The position numbers and the translations under genes were made by a program. The notes under the pieces were generated by a model. The model was not told where the DNA came from and did no database searches. It was given only the letters and a program-made list of their open reading frames with translations. This document shows, piece by piece, positions 1 through 7,054 of a DNA stretch of 8,302 nucleotides; position 1 is the stretch's first letter, and every line of letters starts with the position of its first letter. Source of the DNA: an uncultured Bacilli bacterium (GTDB lineage Bacteria > Bacillota_I > Bacilli_A > RF39 > UBA660); assembly GCA_934095805.1 (NCBI GenBank), contig CAKOKV010000034.1, positions 1 through 8,302 of the forward strand, given 5' to 3'.

Positions 1-198
1 GGGTTAGATTGTGCTAATTGTGCTAATACATTAGAAAGTGAGATTAGTATGATTGAAAAAATTAGTAATGTTAGTATTAGTTTTATGAGTGAAAGATTAT
101 TATTTAGTTGTGAAGAAGATAATTATGAAGAAGTTATTAAACTAATTAAAAAGATTATTAAATCAGAAGAACCTGATGTAACTATTGAGGAATTATAA
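1..198 (+). CDS. Heavy-metal-associated (HMA) domain protein, 3' part
   Basis: Sixty-five C-terminal residues are visible, open from the window edge to TAA. The segment begins with GLDCANCANTLE, the Cys-x-x-Cys metal-binding loop of HMA domains (visible residues 4 and 7), and has the alternating strand and helix pattern expected for the ferredoxin-like fold. An HMA domain is about 70 residues, so probably only a few N-terminal residues lie outside the window. The domain binds Zn, Cd or Pb and is normally fused to the N-terminus of CadA/ZntA ATPases. Here it ends one base before the ATPase start, and its tail (EEPDVTIEEL) resembles the linker that in fused Firmicutes homologues leads straight into the ATPase. 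It therefore probably works with the downstream pump as a separate metal-delivery or regulatory subunit. Whether the split is a natural gene fission or a recent frameshift cannot be decided here. Confidence 0.85.
   Translation, partial: GLDCANCANTLESEISMIEKISNVSISFMSERLLFSCEEDNYEEVIKLIKKIIKSEEPDVTIEEL
187..190 (+). promoter_or_regulatory. Ribosome binding site (GAGG) of the metal ATPase, inside the HMA gene
   Basis: GAGG lies nine bases before the ATG at 200 and within the last codons of the HMA gene. This favours ATG 200 over the in-frame TTG at 185, which has no comparable site. With one base between the upstream TAA and the ATG, translation of the two genes is probably coupled. Confidence 0.65.
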
Positions 199-199
199 T

Positions 200-2041
200 A
201 TGACTAAAAAAGAAAAGAAACAATTAATTAGAATTATTATATCTGGTATTTTATTTATATTAGGTTTTATATTTGATATTAAATATTTAACTGTTATTAT
301 ATTGTTAGTTTCTTATATTATTATAGGTTATGATATATTGTTAAAAGCATTTAGAAATATTAAAAGAGGAAAAGTCTTTGATGAAAATTTTCTTATGACT
401 GTTGCAACTGTTGGTGCTTTATGTATAGGCGATATTAAAGAGGCTGTTGCGGTTATGCTTTTCTATCAAGTTGGTGAATTATTTCAAAGTTATGCCGTTA
501 ATAAGTCAAGAAAGTCTGTATCTGAACTTATGAACATTAGACCTGATTATGCTAATGTTATAAGAGATGGTAAGGAGGTAAAGGTTGATCCTAATGAAGT
601 TAATATTGAAGAAATAATATTTGTTAAACCTGGAGAAAAAATTCCACTTGATGGTATTGTTGTTGAAGGTAAATCTATGCTTAATACTGTTGCTTTAACA
701 GGAGAAGCTGTTCCAAGAAGTGTTAAAGAAGATGATGAAGTTTTAAGTGGTTGCATTAATAATGATGGAATTTTAAAAATAAAGGTAACTAAAAAATTTG
801 GAGATTCAACTGTTAGTAAGATTCTTGATTTGGTTGAGAATGCTAGTAGTAGAAAATCTAAATCAGAAGCATTTATTACAAAGTTTGCTAAATATTATAC
901 TCCAATTGTATGTGGTATAGCTCTTGTAGTAGCTGTGTTACCTCCATTAATACTTAATGAATCATTTAATGCTTGGATTTATAAAGCATTATCATTTTTA
1001 GTTGTTTCTTGTCCTTGTGCATTAGTTATATCTATTCCGCTTAGTTTTTTTGGGGGAATAGGTGCTGCTTCTAATATTGGTGTGCTTGTTAAAGGAAGTA
1101 ATTATTTAGAAGCACTTTCAAATGTTGATATTATTGTTTGTGATAAAACTGGTACATTAACAGAAGGTATTTTTAAAGTACAAGAAGTTAATGCTATATC
1201 TATGAGTAATGAAGAATTAATTAAAATTGTTGCTTATGCTGAGAGTTTTTCTAATCATCCGATATCTATTTCAATTAAAGATGCTTATGGAAAAAAGATT
1301 GATACTAAAAAAGTTACTAAAACAAGAGAAATAGCTGGTAAAGGTATTTATGCTAAAGTTGATGATAAAGAAGTTTATGTTGGTAATGAAAAGTTATTAA
1401 AAGATTTAAAAATCAAATATGATAAAGTTAAGAAAATCGGTACTGTATTATATGTAGTTATAGATGATAAATATTGTGGTTATATTGTTATATCAGATAA
1501 GATTAAAGATGATTCTTATAAAGCAATTAAAAGTTTAAAAGATAGTAATATTAAAAAAATAGTTATGCTTACTGGTGATATTGAAAGTATAAGTAAAGAA
1601 ATCAGTAATGAACTAAAACTTGATAAGTATTATGCTGAATTATTACCACAAGATAAAGTATCTATTGTAGAAAAGTTAATTAGTGAAAAGAATAATGGTA
1701 ATTTATTATTTATTGGGGATGGTATCAATGATGCACCTGTACTTTCATTATCTGATATAGGGGTAGCTATGGGTTGTCTTGGAAGTGATGCTGCTATTGA
1801 GGCTGCTGATATTGTAATAATGACAGATGAACCTTCAAAGGTAGCAGAAGCTATTAAGATTTCTAAAAAAACAATGAGAATTGTAAGAGAAAATATTATT
1901 TTTGCTATAAGTATTAAAATAGCAGTATTAATCTTGTCATTACTTGGAATTGCAACGATGTGGAGTGCAGTATTTGCTGATGTAGGTGTTTCTGTTATAG
2001 CTATATTAAATGCTGTTAGAATATTAAAAAGGAAAAAGTAA
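200..2041 (+). CDS. cadA: P1B-type heavy-metal-exporting ATPase (Zn2+/Cd2+/Pb2+), without HMA domain
   Basis: This 613-residue membrane pump is predicted to use ATP to expel soft divalent cations. Eight hydrophobic segments are seen in the P1B pattern: about 9-25, 29-47, 63-95 (two), 233-252, 259-290 (containing the metal site), 566-583 and 587-609. Motifs in order are LTGEAVP (166-172, actuator domain), SCPCAL with Cys271 and Cys273 in the membrane, DKTGTLTEG with the phosphorylated Asp315, the nucleotide-binding HP pair at 353-354, TGD (458-460) and GDGINDAP (from 506). The CPC motif with a Lys in the next-to-last helix (about 573) and an Asp in the last helix (about 594, in ADVGVS) matches the Zn/Cd/Pb (CadA/ZntA) subgroup and not the Cu pumps. 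CadA is usually about 700 residues with a fused HMA domain; here that domain is the preceding gene. ATG 200 has an upstream GAGG. The gene ends at a terminator shared with the convergent DUF2079 gene. Substrate choice among Zn, Cd and Pb is inference. Confidence 0.93.
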   Translation: MTKKEKKQLIRIIISGILFILGFIFDIKYLTVIILLVSYIIIGYDILLKAFRNIKRGKVFDENFLMTVATVGALCIGDIKEAVAVMLFYQVGELFQSYAVNKSRKSVSELMNIRPDYANVIRDGKEVKVDPNEVNIEEIIFVKPGEKIPLDGIVVEGKSMLNTVALTGEAVPRSVKEDDEVLSGCINNDGILKIKVTKKFGDSTVSKILDLVENASSRKSKSEAFITKFAKYYTPIVCGIALVVAVLPPLILNESFNAWIYKALSFLVVSCPCALVISIPLSFFGGIGAASNIGVLVKGSNYLEALSNVDIIVCDKTGTLTEGIFKVQEVNAISMSNEELIKIVAYAESFSNHPISISIKDAYGKKIDTKKVTKTREIAGKGIYAKVDDKEVYVGNEKLLKDLKIKYDKVKKIGTVLYVVIDDKYCGYIVISDKIKDDSYKAIKSLKDSNIKKIVMLTGDIESISKEISNELKLDKYYAELLPQDKVSIVEKLISEKNNGNLLFIGDGINDAPVLSLSDIGVAMGCLGSDAAIEAADIVIMTDEPSKVAEAIKISKKTMRIVRENIIFAISIKIAVLILSLLGIATMWSAVFADVGVSVIAILNAVRILKRKK

Positions 2042-2053
2042 ATCTTTTTCCTT
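2029..2053. terminator. Bidirectional intrinsic terminator between the ATPase and DUF2079 genes
   Basis: AAGGAAAAAG (2029-2038) pairs perfectly with CTTTTTCCTT (2044-2053) around the loop TAAAT. On the plus strand the right arm is followed by ATTGTTTTTT; on the minus strand the stem runs into further Ts, because five As precede it on the plus strand. The left arm is made of the last ATPase codons and the right arm reaches the DUF2079 stop, so one hairpin can serve both convergent genes. The stem has few G-C pairs, so its strength is uncertain. Confidence 0.6.
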
Positions 2054-3611
2054 ATTGTTTTTTATAAATATGTATTTCGTTATAATTATCTATTAATATA
2101 TAGTTATTTATATTTTCTTCAGTTAAATAATCACTTAAATCATTACTTGTAATAATATAATCTGTTAAATTTTGAAAATTATGATAATAAGTTTCATATA
2201 ACTCATCTCTTTTTGATATATGTGGAATATAAGATGTATCTGCTGTTACTGATGCAGTAGGGGGAACTGTATTTATAAAGTTATGTTTTTCTTTATAATA
2301 AGTATTATATTCAATATAATTTGAAACATTTTGTATAAATACTGGTAAAGAATATGTAGAAAACATTAATGTTGTTCCTACTATACACATATATAGGTAG
2401 TTATAATTTTTATTTTCATCAATTGTTATAATAAATAGATAAAATAGAAATGCATATATTGGATAGTTATATTGAAAATTTATATTATATGAATAAATAT
2501 ATGTAGTCATAGTTATATAAATTATTGGTACAAGTAATATATAATTTTTAAATTTTTTAGTGTTAAAGATACAAAAACCAAACGGTAAAAATATTTTTAA
2601 ATAATAATAAATCTTTTCGTTACTATTATTATTGGATGTAATTAGTTGTTTTATGAAGTATCCTGGATTTGTAATAATTGTTTTAAATACTTCAATCATT
2701 TCTGAACTTGTATTAGTTAATATAAGATTATAATATCTATCTATCATAATAGCTTCTCCATATTTATTTATTAAACTAACAACTATTATGAAGTAAATTA
2801 TTGATGATATTAATGTGATAAAGCCTTTCTTTTTATTATTATCAAATATCATATAAATGCTAAATACCATTAAATATATTGCTGCATCTTCCTTTGTAAG
2901 TAAGATTAATATAGTAAATATTGTAAATAATATATTATTGTTTTTTTCATAGTGATAGAATAACCATAAGAATAGTGGAAGTAAGAACATTATTTCATGA
3001 AAATCATAATATGTAGAACATATTGCAGGTGTATAAAGAGAGTATATAAAACAAATAATTATTGTTACTAAATTTGGAAGTTTGTGAGATTTACATAATA
3101 AATAAATAGGTATTATTCCACTAGCTATTAATATTGCACTACAAATTTGTAATGTAATTGGGCTAGAAAATATAAAATATAATGGTAATATCAAATAATA
3201 TATAGGTGAAAAATGTATTGCAAAATGACTTAATAGAATATCTCTTTCACATGTAGTAAGAGGTAATCCTGTTTTTTTCATATAATAAAACATTTGTGAT
3301 GGTATTCCAAGATCAAAGTTATATGAATTAAATGTTAAATATCTAATAACACCTATTGAACCTATTACAATTAAAGAAATTAAACCAAATAGTATTATAA
3401 TTTTCGGTGATATTTTTTTATTTAGTTTTTTAAAATTTATATCTTTTAACTTATATTTATATATTAAATAGTTTAATAAAAATAATATTAAAATATAGTG
3501 AATATTTTCACAATTATAAACCCAAAAATTTGATAATATTAGTGACAAAACTAATAATAAATAGTAATCAAAATTTTTGTTCTTTATAACAATTGATACT
3601 GTTGATAGCAC
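2052..3611 (-). CDS. DUF2079-family multi-pass membrane protein, 5' end probably truncated
   Basis: This is a very hydrophobic protein of 519 residues as read, with a dozen or so membrane segments. The conserved DUF2079 blocks appear in order: FDLGI (99-103), HFAIHFSPIYY (129-139), a paired-helix region with PITLQI (151-156), YDFHEIM (202-208) and LLTKEDAA (237-244). DUF2079 proteins are uncharacterised. Their layout, with an acidic residue after the first membrane segments and many helices, resembles GT-C enzymes that use polyprenyl-phosphate sugars, so a role in surface glycosylation is inferred. The only possible start codon is GTG at 3611, which has no Shine-Dalgarno sequence. The frame stays open and hydrophobic upstream to a stop at 3731-3729 but contains no ATG, GTG or TTG. 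That upstream stretch lies antisense to a GtrB remnant, and no minus-strand promoter is evident. The 5' end is therefore probably lost at a rearrangement and expression is doubtful. Family assignment is firm; function and intactness are not. Confidence 0.8.
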   Translation of the reverse strand: MLSTVSIVIKNKNFDYYLLLVLSLILSNFWVYNCENIHYILILFLLNYLIYKYKLKDINFKKLNKKISPKIIILFGLISLIVIGSIGVIRYLTFNSYNFDLGIPSQMFYYMKKTGLPLTTCERDILLSHFAIHFSPIYYLILPLYFIFSSPITLQICSAILIASGIIPIYLLCKSHKLPNLVTIIICFIYSLYTPAICSTYYDFHEIMFLLPLFLWLFYHYEKNNNILFTIFTILILLTKEDAAIYLMVFSIYMIFDNNKKKGFITLISSIIYFIIVVSLINKYGEAIMIDRYYNLILTNTSSEMIEVFKTIITNPGYFIKQLITSNNNSNEKIYYYLKIFLPFGFCIFNTKKFKNYILLVPIIYITMTTYIYSYNINFQYNYPIYAFLFYLFIITIDENKNYNYLYMCIVGTTLMFSTYSLPVFIQNVSNYIEYNTYYKEKHNFINTVPPTASVTADTSYIPHISKRDELYETYYHNFQNLTDYIITSNDLSDYLTEENINNYILIDNYNEIHIYKKQ

Positions 3612-3624
3612 TAAAAAAAATAAG

Positions 3625-3942
3625 ATGAATATTAGTATTATTATAAAAAATGGTATTGTATCTTTTTCTACTATTCCTCTTAAATTAGCATCTGTAATTG
3701 GATTTATATTTTGTTTGACTTCTATAATTTATATTTTTTATGTTGTGATTAATTATTTATTTAATGGGTCACATATTACATCTGGATATTCATCTTTAAT
3801 GTGTGTTGTACTTTTAGGTTTCGGATTAACTTTACTTGTATTAGGAATAATAGGTCAATACATTGCTCAAATGTATAATGAAGTTAAAAATAGACCAAAA
3901 TATATTATAAATGAATGTAGTAGTAATATTAAAAAGATGTAA
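3625..3942 (+). pseudogene. GtrB/CsbB-type polyprenyl-phosphate glycosyltransferase, C-terminal remnant
   Basis: Only the C-terminal membrane part of a family-2 glycosyltransferase of the GtrB/CsbB/DPM1-like type is present. Recognisable features are NGIVSFSTIPLKLAS just before the first helix, two membrane helices (about 3676-3762 and 3790-3852) and the cytoplasmic tail QYIAQMYNEVKNRPKYII, all characteristic of this family. Family members are about 310-330 residues. Here the roughly 200-residue cytosolic GT-A domain, with the nucleotide-sugar-binding DxD motif, is missing, so the remnant cannot load sugar on undecaprenyl phosphate. Clear homology starts near 3646. ATG 3625 is the nearest start but has no ribosome binding site, and the open frame upstream (to a TTG at 3577) is antisense to the DUF2079 gene. 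CsbB-like enzymes commonly pair with YfhO, which lies immediately downstream in convergent orientation. A small functional two-helix protein is a less likely alternative. Confidence 0.75.
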
Positions 3943-3964
3943 GTTATTTCTTACATCTTTTTTT
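3931..3964. terminator. Bidirectional intrinsic terminator between the GtrB remnant and yfhO
   Basis: AAAAAGATGTAAG (3931-3943) pairs with CTTACATCTTTTT (3950-3962), a perfect 13-bp stem around the six-base loop TTATTT. A run of seven Ts (3958-3964) ends the plus-strand version, and five As at 3931-3935 give a T run for minus-strand transcripts. The stop codon of the GtrB remnant (3940-3942) lies in the left arm and that of yfhO (3946-3944) in the loop, so the terminator lies inside both gene ends. Confidence 0.8.
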
Positions 3965-6496
3965 GTGTTGAATAATTAGTAATGATAATAATGTGATTGC
4001 AGATATTACTGAGCCAATAATCATTGTATTATTTTGATATTTAATTTCTATTGTATGATTTCCTTTTTCAATATCAAATCCAAGTAATGCTGTGCCTATC
4101 ATGTATGTATCTACTTTTTTACCATCTATATAAACTTTTAAGTCATCATCATAAGGTATAGATGTATATATTACTTTATCTTCATCTATTTCTGCTTTTG
4201 CTTTTATATACGATTCTTTATAAGTTTCAATATTTATTTTATCTTTTAATAAAATATTATAGGCTTGTTCAAGTTGCTTTTTATTTAGGTAGAAAACATC
4301 TATATCATTATCTTCATAATATGTTCCGACTATTATTTTATATGTATCATTTTCATTTGTGAAGTTTACAAGAATATTTTCATCGTGTTTTTCTGAAGCA
4401 GTATAGTAATTAGTATCAACTAAATCTAAAACGTAGTCATTTCTGAAATATAATATGTCATTAATTATATAATATTCCAAGTCGTAATTATCATAAAAAT
4501 AGTTGTTTGTGTTACTATTTTTAATTGTGTATTCAATTACTGACATACCATCAATGTAATCTATTGTTTTTTTGTTTACTATTTTTGAAGTATTAAATAC
4601 ATCATCAACTCCAGTAGTATATTTAATGAAGTTATATTGATTTAACATTGGGTTATTTTGAATTAGTTCTATATCTTTTATTTCTTTATTAACTCCATAT
4701 AATAGATTTGTTTTATAGTTGAATTTATATGTATTAAATTTATCATTTTGATATATCTCAGTATAGTTATCAATATCATAGTTATATCCTAAGATATATT
4801 TTATATCAAACATTAAATTGTAAATAGGTGTGTTAAGAAAATATTCATAACTGTTTATTAAATTACCACCAGTACCAAGATTATGTTGTAGTATTGCCAT
4901 TCTTTCATACTCCATAGAACTAAATGTACTTACTCCATTATAGTTGTACCAAGAGCCATCATTAAGTGTTGTTGAAAATGTTTTTTCGAGTCTATAAAAG
5001 TTATTTTTTTCTTCCTTATTTAGTTTGTTAACTGTATCTTTAATTTCATCATAATGACTATAAAATTCATTTTTATTGTCTAATAAATTCCAATTGTAAT
5101 TTATATTGTATCCCATTTCTATAGACACTATAAGAATTAAACCATAGTATATATATTTAATTGTTTTTCTATCATAGAAATATATTAAATATAATATAAA
5201 ATATACTGTGATTAGAATCACATTAGTTAATAAAGTATCACTATCTAGTACTTCTAAATAATATATTTTAAATGTTAATAGTAATATCATAATTAGGGTA
5301 TATACAACAATTACAATCATTGGTTTTATTTGTTTTATATTTTCTATACTATAAGCAGCAATTATCATTAATGTAAATGAGTATAAGTATGAATATCTAT
5401 ATGGTAGGTCATTAGGTACATGTAAAGCATGAAATACAAAATCTAATTGTGGTATAAAGAATGCTGTTGTTATTATTCCTAATATTACTATATATGTTAT
5501 TTTTGTTTTTAATTTAATTTTATTATTGAATATAAATAATAATAGAAGTGCTACTGCAATAATTCCACATGACACATTAGGTTCATTTGAAACATCTGTT
5601 TTTAGAACTGTTGTTTTTATAGCTGATAAATGACCTACTATATAATCAATAAAGGTGAAATTATAATATTGACTTGTAGGCCATGCATCATTAGTTGCAC
5701 TTGTTGTTGATAGACCTTTTAAAAGTGATATTCCAAAGAATGATATTAACAATCCAACTACTATTGATGATATAGTGAAAATTAGAACTTTTTTAGATAC
5801 TTCTTTTAAATATTTCTTTTTCTTTAATGATTTAAAATCTAACTTATAAATGAAATAACATATAAAGTAAATAACTGAATATAAACAACACATATATCCC
5901 ATAAAGTAACTAGATATAATCATAATTGATAATGAGAATATATATAATAAGTACTCATTTTTATTAACAATATTTTCTATTCCAAGTACAATTAATGGTA
6001 ATAATGCCATACAATCCATCCACATTATGTTCCAGTAATATGCTACAAAGTAATTACTAAATGCATATAATAAACTTAGTGAAATAAATAATTTATTCTT
6101 TTTGTTAAACTTTTTTTCTAGAAAGTAATTAAATATTGCAGCTGTTATACTAACTCTTATCATTATTATAAATGAAAAGCCTGCTAACATTGTTTTTTCT
6201 GAAAATAGTAAAATCAATATATTTAATGGACTTGATAAATAATTAAAAAAGTTTCTATATATAGGAAGTCCCATTGACATACTGAATGAATAGAGTAGTG
6301 ATTTTCCATTAAATATTCTATAGCATAACTCTTTGAGCATTGGTCCATATTGGTGATAAAAATCAATTTGTAATGTTGTAAATGTACCATATGGTGTAAT
6401 ATTATTAATAATAAATACTACATTAATTGTAATAAATGCTACTATAAATGTTAAAATTGTTTCTTTGTTATTTTTTAATATCTTTTTCATAATCAT
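3944..6496 (-). CDS. yfhO: YfhO-family membrane protein (probable GT-C glycosyltransferase)
   Basis: The protein has 850 residues (848 from the second ATG at 6490), close to Bacillus YfhO at about 860. YfhO is proposed to take a sugar, such as GlcNAc, from undecaprenyl phosphate on the outer membrane face and transfer it to lipoteichoic acid, acting with a CsbB-type GT2 enzyme and a flippase. Visible family features are a first helix (about 13-31), the extracytoplasmic DFYHQY motif whose Asp45 is the likely catalytic acid, SMSMGLPIYRNFFNYLSSP (72-90), MWMDCMALLPL (158-168), and VPNDLPYRYSYLYSF (360-374). About a dozen helices reach residue ~461, followed by a large extracytoplasmic beta-rich region with the typical YIDGKKV...GNHTIEIKY end, a last helix (about 824-842) and a basic tail. 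No Shine-Dalgarno sequence precedes either ATG; a promoter placed seven bases before ATG 6496 suggests a leaderless message. Its usual GT2 partner survives next door only as a remnant. The acceptor is unknown; the YfhO family also includes members with other surface-polymer substrates. Confidence 0.9.
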   Translation of the reverse strand: MIMKKILKNNKETILTFIVAFITINVVFIINNITPYGTFTTLQIDFYHQYGPMLKELCYRIFNGKSLLYSFSMSMGLPIYRNFFNYLSSPLNILILLFSEKTMLAGFSFIIMIRVSITAAIFNYFLEKKFNKKNKLFISLSLLYAFSNYFVAYYWNIMWMDCMALLPLIVLGIENIVNKNEYLLYIFSLSIMIISSYFMGYMCCLYSVIYFICYFIYKLDFKSLKKKKYLKEVSKKVLIFTISSIVVGLLISFFGISLLKGLSTTSATNDAWPTSQYYNFTFIDYIVGHLSAIKTTVLKTDVSNEPNVSCGIIAVALLLLFIFNNKIKLKTKITYIVILGIITTAFFIPQLDFVFHALHVPNDLPYRYSYLYSFTLMIIAAYSIENIKQIKPMIVIVVYTLIMILLLTFKIYYLEVLDSDTLLTNVILITVYFILYLIYFYDRKTIKYIYYGLILIVSIEMGYNINYNWNLLDNKNEFYSHYDEIKDTVNKLNKEEKNNFYRLEKTFSTTLNDGSWYNYNGVSTFSSMEYERMAILQHNLGTGGNLINSYEYFLNTPIYNLMFDIKYILGYNYDIDNYTEIYQNDKFNTYKFNYKTNLLYGVNKEIKDIELIQNNPMLNQYNFIKYTTGVDDVFNTSKIVNKKTIDYIDGMSVIEYTIKNSNTNNYFYDNYDLEYYIINDILYFRNDYVLDLVDTNYYTASEKHDENILVNFTNENDTYKIIVGTYYEDNDIDVFYLNKKQLEQAYNILLKDKINIETYKESYIKAKAEIDEDKVIYTSIPYDDDLKVYIDGKKVDTYMIGTALLGFDIEKGNHTIEIKYQNNTMIIGSVISAITLLSLLIIQHKKRCKK

Positions 6497-6503
6497 CTAT
6501 TTT

Positions 6504-6532
6504 ATTATATCTATTAAATTATAAATATACAA
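6504..6532 (-). promoter_or_regulatory. Predicted sigma-A promoter of yfhO
   Basis: On the minus strand, TTGTAT (6532-6527) and a perfect TATAAT (6509-6504) are separated by 17 bases. The expected transcription start, about seven bases on, falls at 6496-6498, on the A of the yfhO ATG. A second TATAAT at 6523-6518 has no good -35 partner but would give a leader of about 15 bases. AT-rich sequence produces chance matches, so confidence is moderate. Confidence 0.5.
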
Positions 6533-6554
6533 CATTTTTTATTATGATAGTATA

Positions 6555-6583
6555 TTGATTACATTTTATTATTGTGTTATACT
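6555..6583 (+). promoter_or_regulatory. Predicted sigma-A promoter of the surface-protein operon
   Basis: TTGATT (6555-6560) and TATACT (6578-6583) are spaced by 17 bases, with a TG at 6575-6576 that makes an extended -10 element. Transcription would start near 6590, leaving a leader of only about nine bases before the ATG at 6599. It is back to back with the yfhO promoter, with 22 bases between the two -35 elements. Confidence 0.6.
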
Positions 6584-6598
6584 TTTTATGGTGATGAT

Positions 6599-7054
6599 AT
6601 GGAAAAGAATGAAGGGAATAAAAAAATATTAATTATAGGGATTATAGTAATAATTGTCATTATAGCTATTTGGTTTTGGCCTAAAAAAACTGAAAAACCT
6701 AATACTAATATAGGTGAACCAACTAATAATTATTTATATACTTGGACATCTGATAAGTATGTATATACAGATCCAGAAACAAATGTATCAAAAGAATATT
6801 ATTTTGATAATTATAAATTTGATTTCTATAAAGATGAAATGAATATCTGTTATGTTAAAAACAATGAGTGTGAATCTCATAAATATTCAATTACAGATAA
6901 TAGAATTTTAAATATTGAGGGAGAATCAGAAATATCTAATTTCACTGGTCAATTCTTTTTAGATTTTAAAGATAATTATGTTTTATTTTCTAGGAATAAT
7001 GAAAATGGAGAAAATTCAATATTTAAATTTAATATAACAGGAGGTACTAAGTAA
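6599..7054 (+). CDS. Small membrane-anchored extracellular protein, unknown function
   Basis: The protein has 151 residues and I do not recognise its family. It has a short charged N-terminus, one very hydrophobic helix (about 10-27, ending in WFWP and then KK), a polar Pro/Asn/Thr linker (31-44) and a beta-rich domain of about 105 residues. The domain starts with YTWTSDKYVY and contains alternating aromatic and charged strands, resembling a small beta-barrel or lipocalin-like fold, although this is only inference. Cys84 and Cys91 (CYVKNNEC) could form a disulfide outside the cell. ATG 6599 is preceded by GGTGAT at 6590-6595, a match to the downstream half of the extended Shine-Dalgarno consensus but with only three bases of spacing. 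The in-frame TTG at 6572 lies upstream of the -10 element and is rejected. Its TAA overlaps the next gene's ATG by one base (TAATG), so the two genes are an operon with coupled translation. Confidence 0.8.
   Translation: MEKNEGNKKILIIGIIVIIVIIAIWFWPKKTEKPNTNIGEPTNNYLYTWTSDKYVYTDPETNVSKEYYFDNYKFDFYKDEMNICYVKNNECESHKYSITDNRILNIEGESEISNFTGQFFLDFKDNYVLFSRNNENGENSIFKFNITGGTK
7039..7044 (+). promoter_or_regulatory. Ribosome binding site (AGGAGG) of the InlB-repeat protein
   Basis: This is a consensus AGGAGG nine bases before ATG 7054, inside the last codons of the preceding gene. It is the strongest translation signal in the window and fixes the start of the downstream gene, which has no stop codon before the window ends. 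Confidence 0.85.

Noticed and set aside
185..199. TTG at 185 as the ATPase start
   Set aside because: ATG 200 has GAGG nine bases upstream, while the TTG lacks a site and would overlap the HMA gene for no reason.
547..756. Minus-strand open frame of 69 codons
   Set aside because: It lies wholly antisense to the ATPase actuator domain, has no ribosome binding site and no recognisable protein features.
3613..3620. Run of eight As at the junction as a phase-variation tract
   Set aside because: Changing the frame there would not connect the DUF2079 gene to a usable upstream start: the nearest minus-strand ATG (3691) is followed at once by a TAA in its frame.
3560..3735. Site-specific invertible segment at the GtrB/DUF2079 junction
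   Set aside because: By eye I found no inverted copy of the junction sequence elsewhere in the window and no recombinase gene, so a programmed inversion is not supported by what is visible.
4162..4362. Plus-strand open frame of 66 codons
   Set aside because: It is antisense to the yfhO 3' region; its Leu/Tyr-rich product is an artefact of AT-rich complementary sequence.
6572..6598. TTG at 6572 as the start of the small membrane protein
   Set aside because: It lies upstream of the predicted -10 element at 6578-6583, so it would not be transcribed, and ATG 6599 gives a normal N-terminus before the membrane helix.
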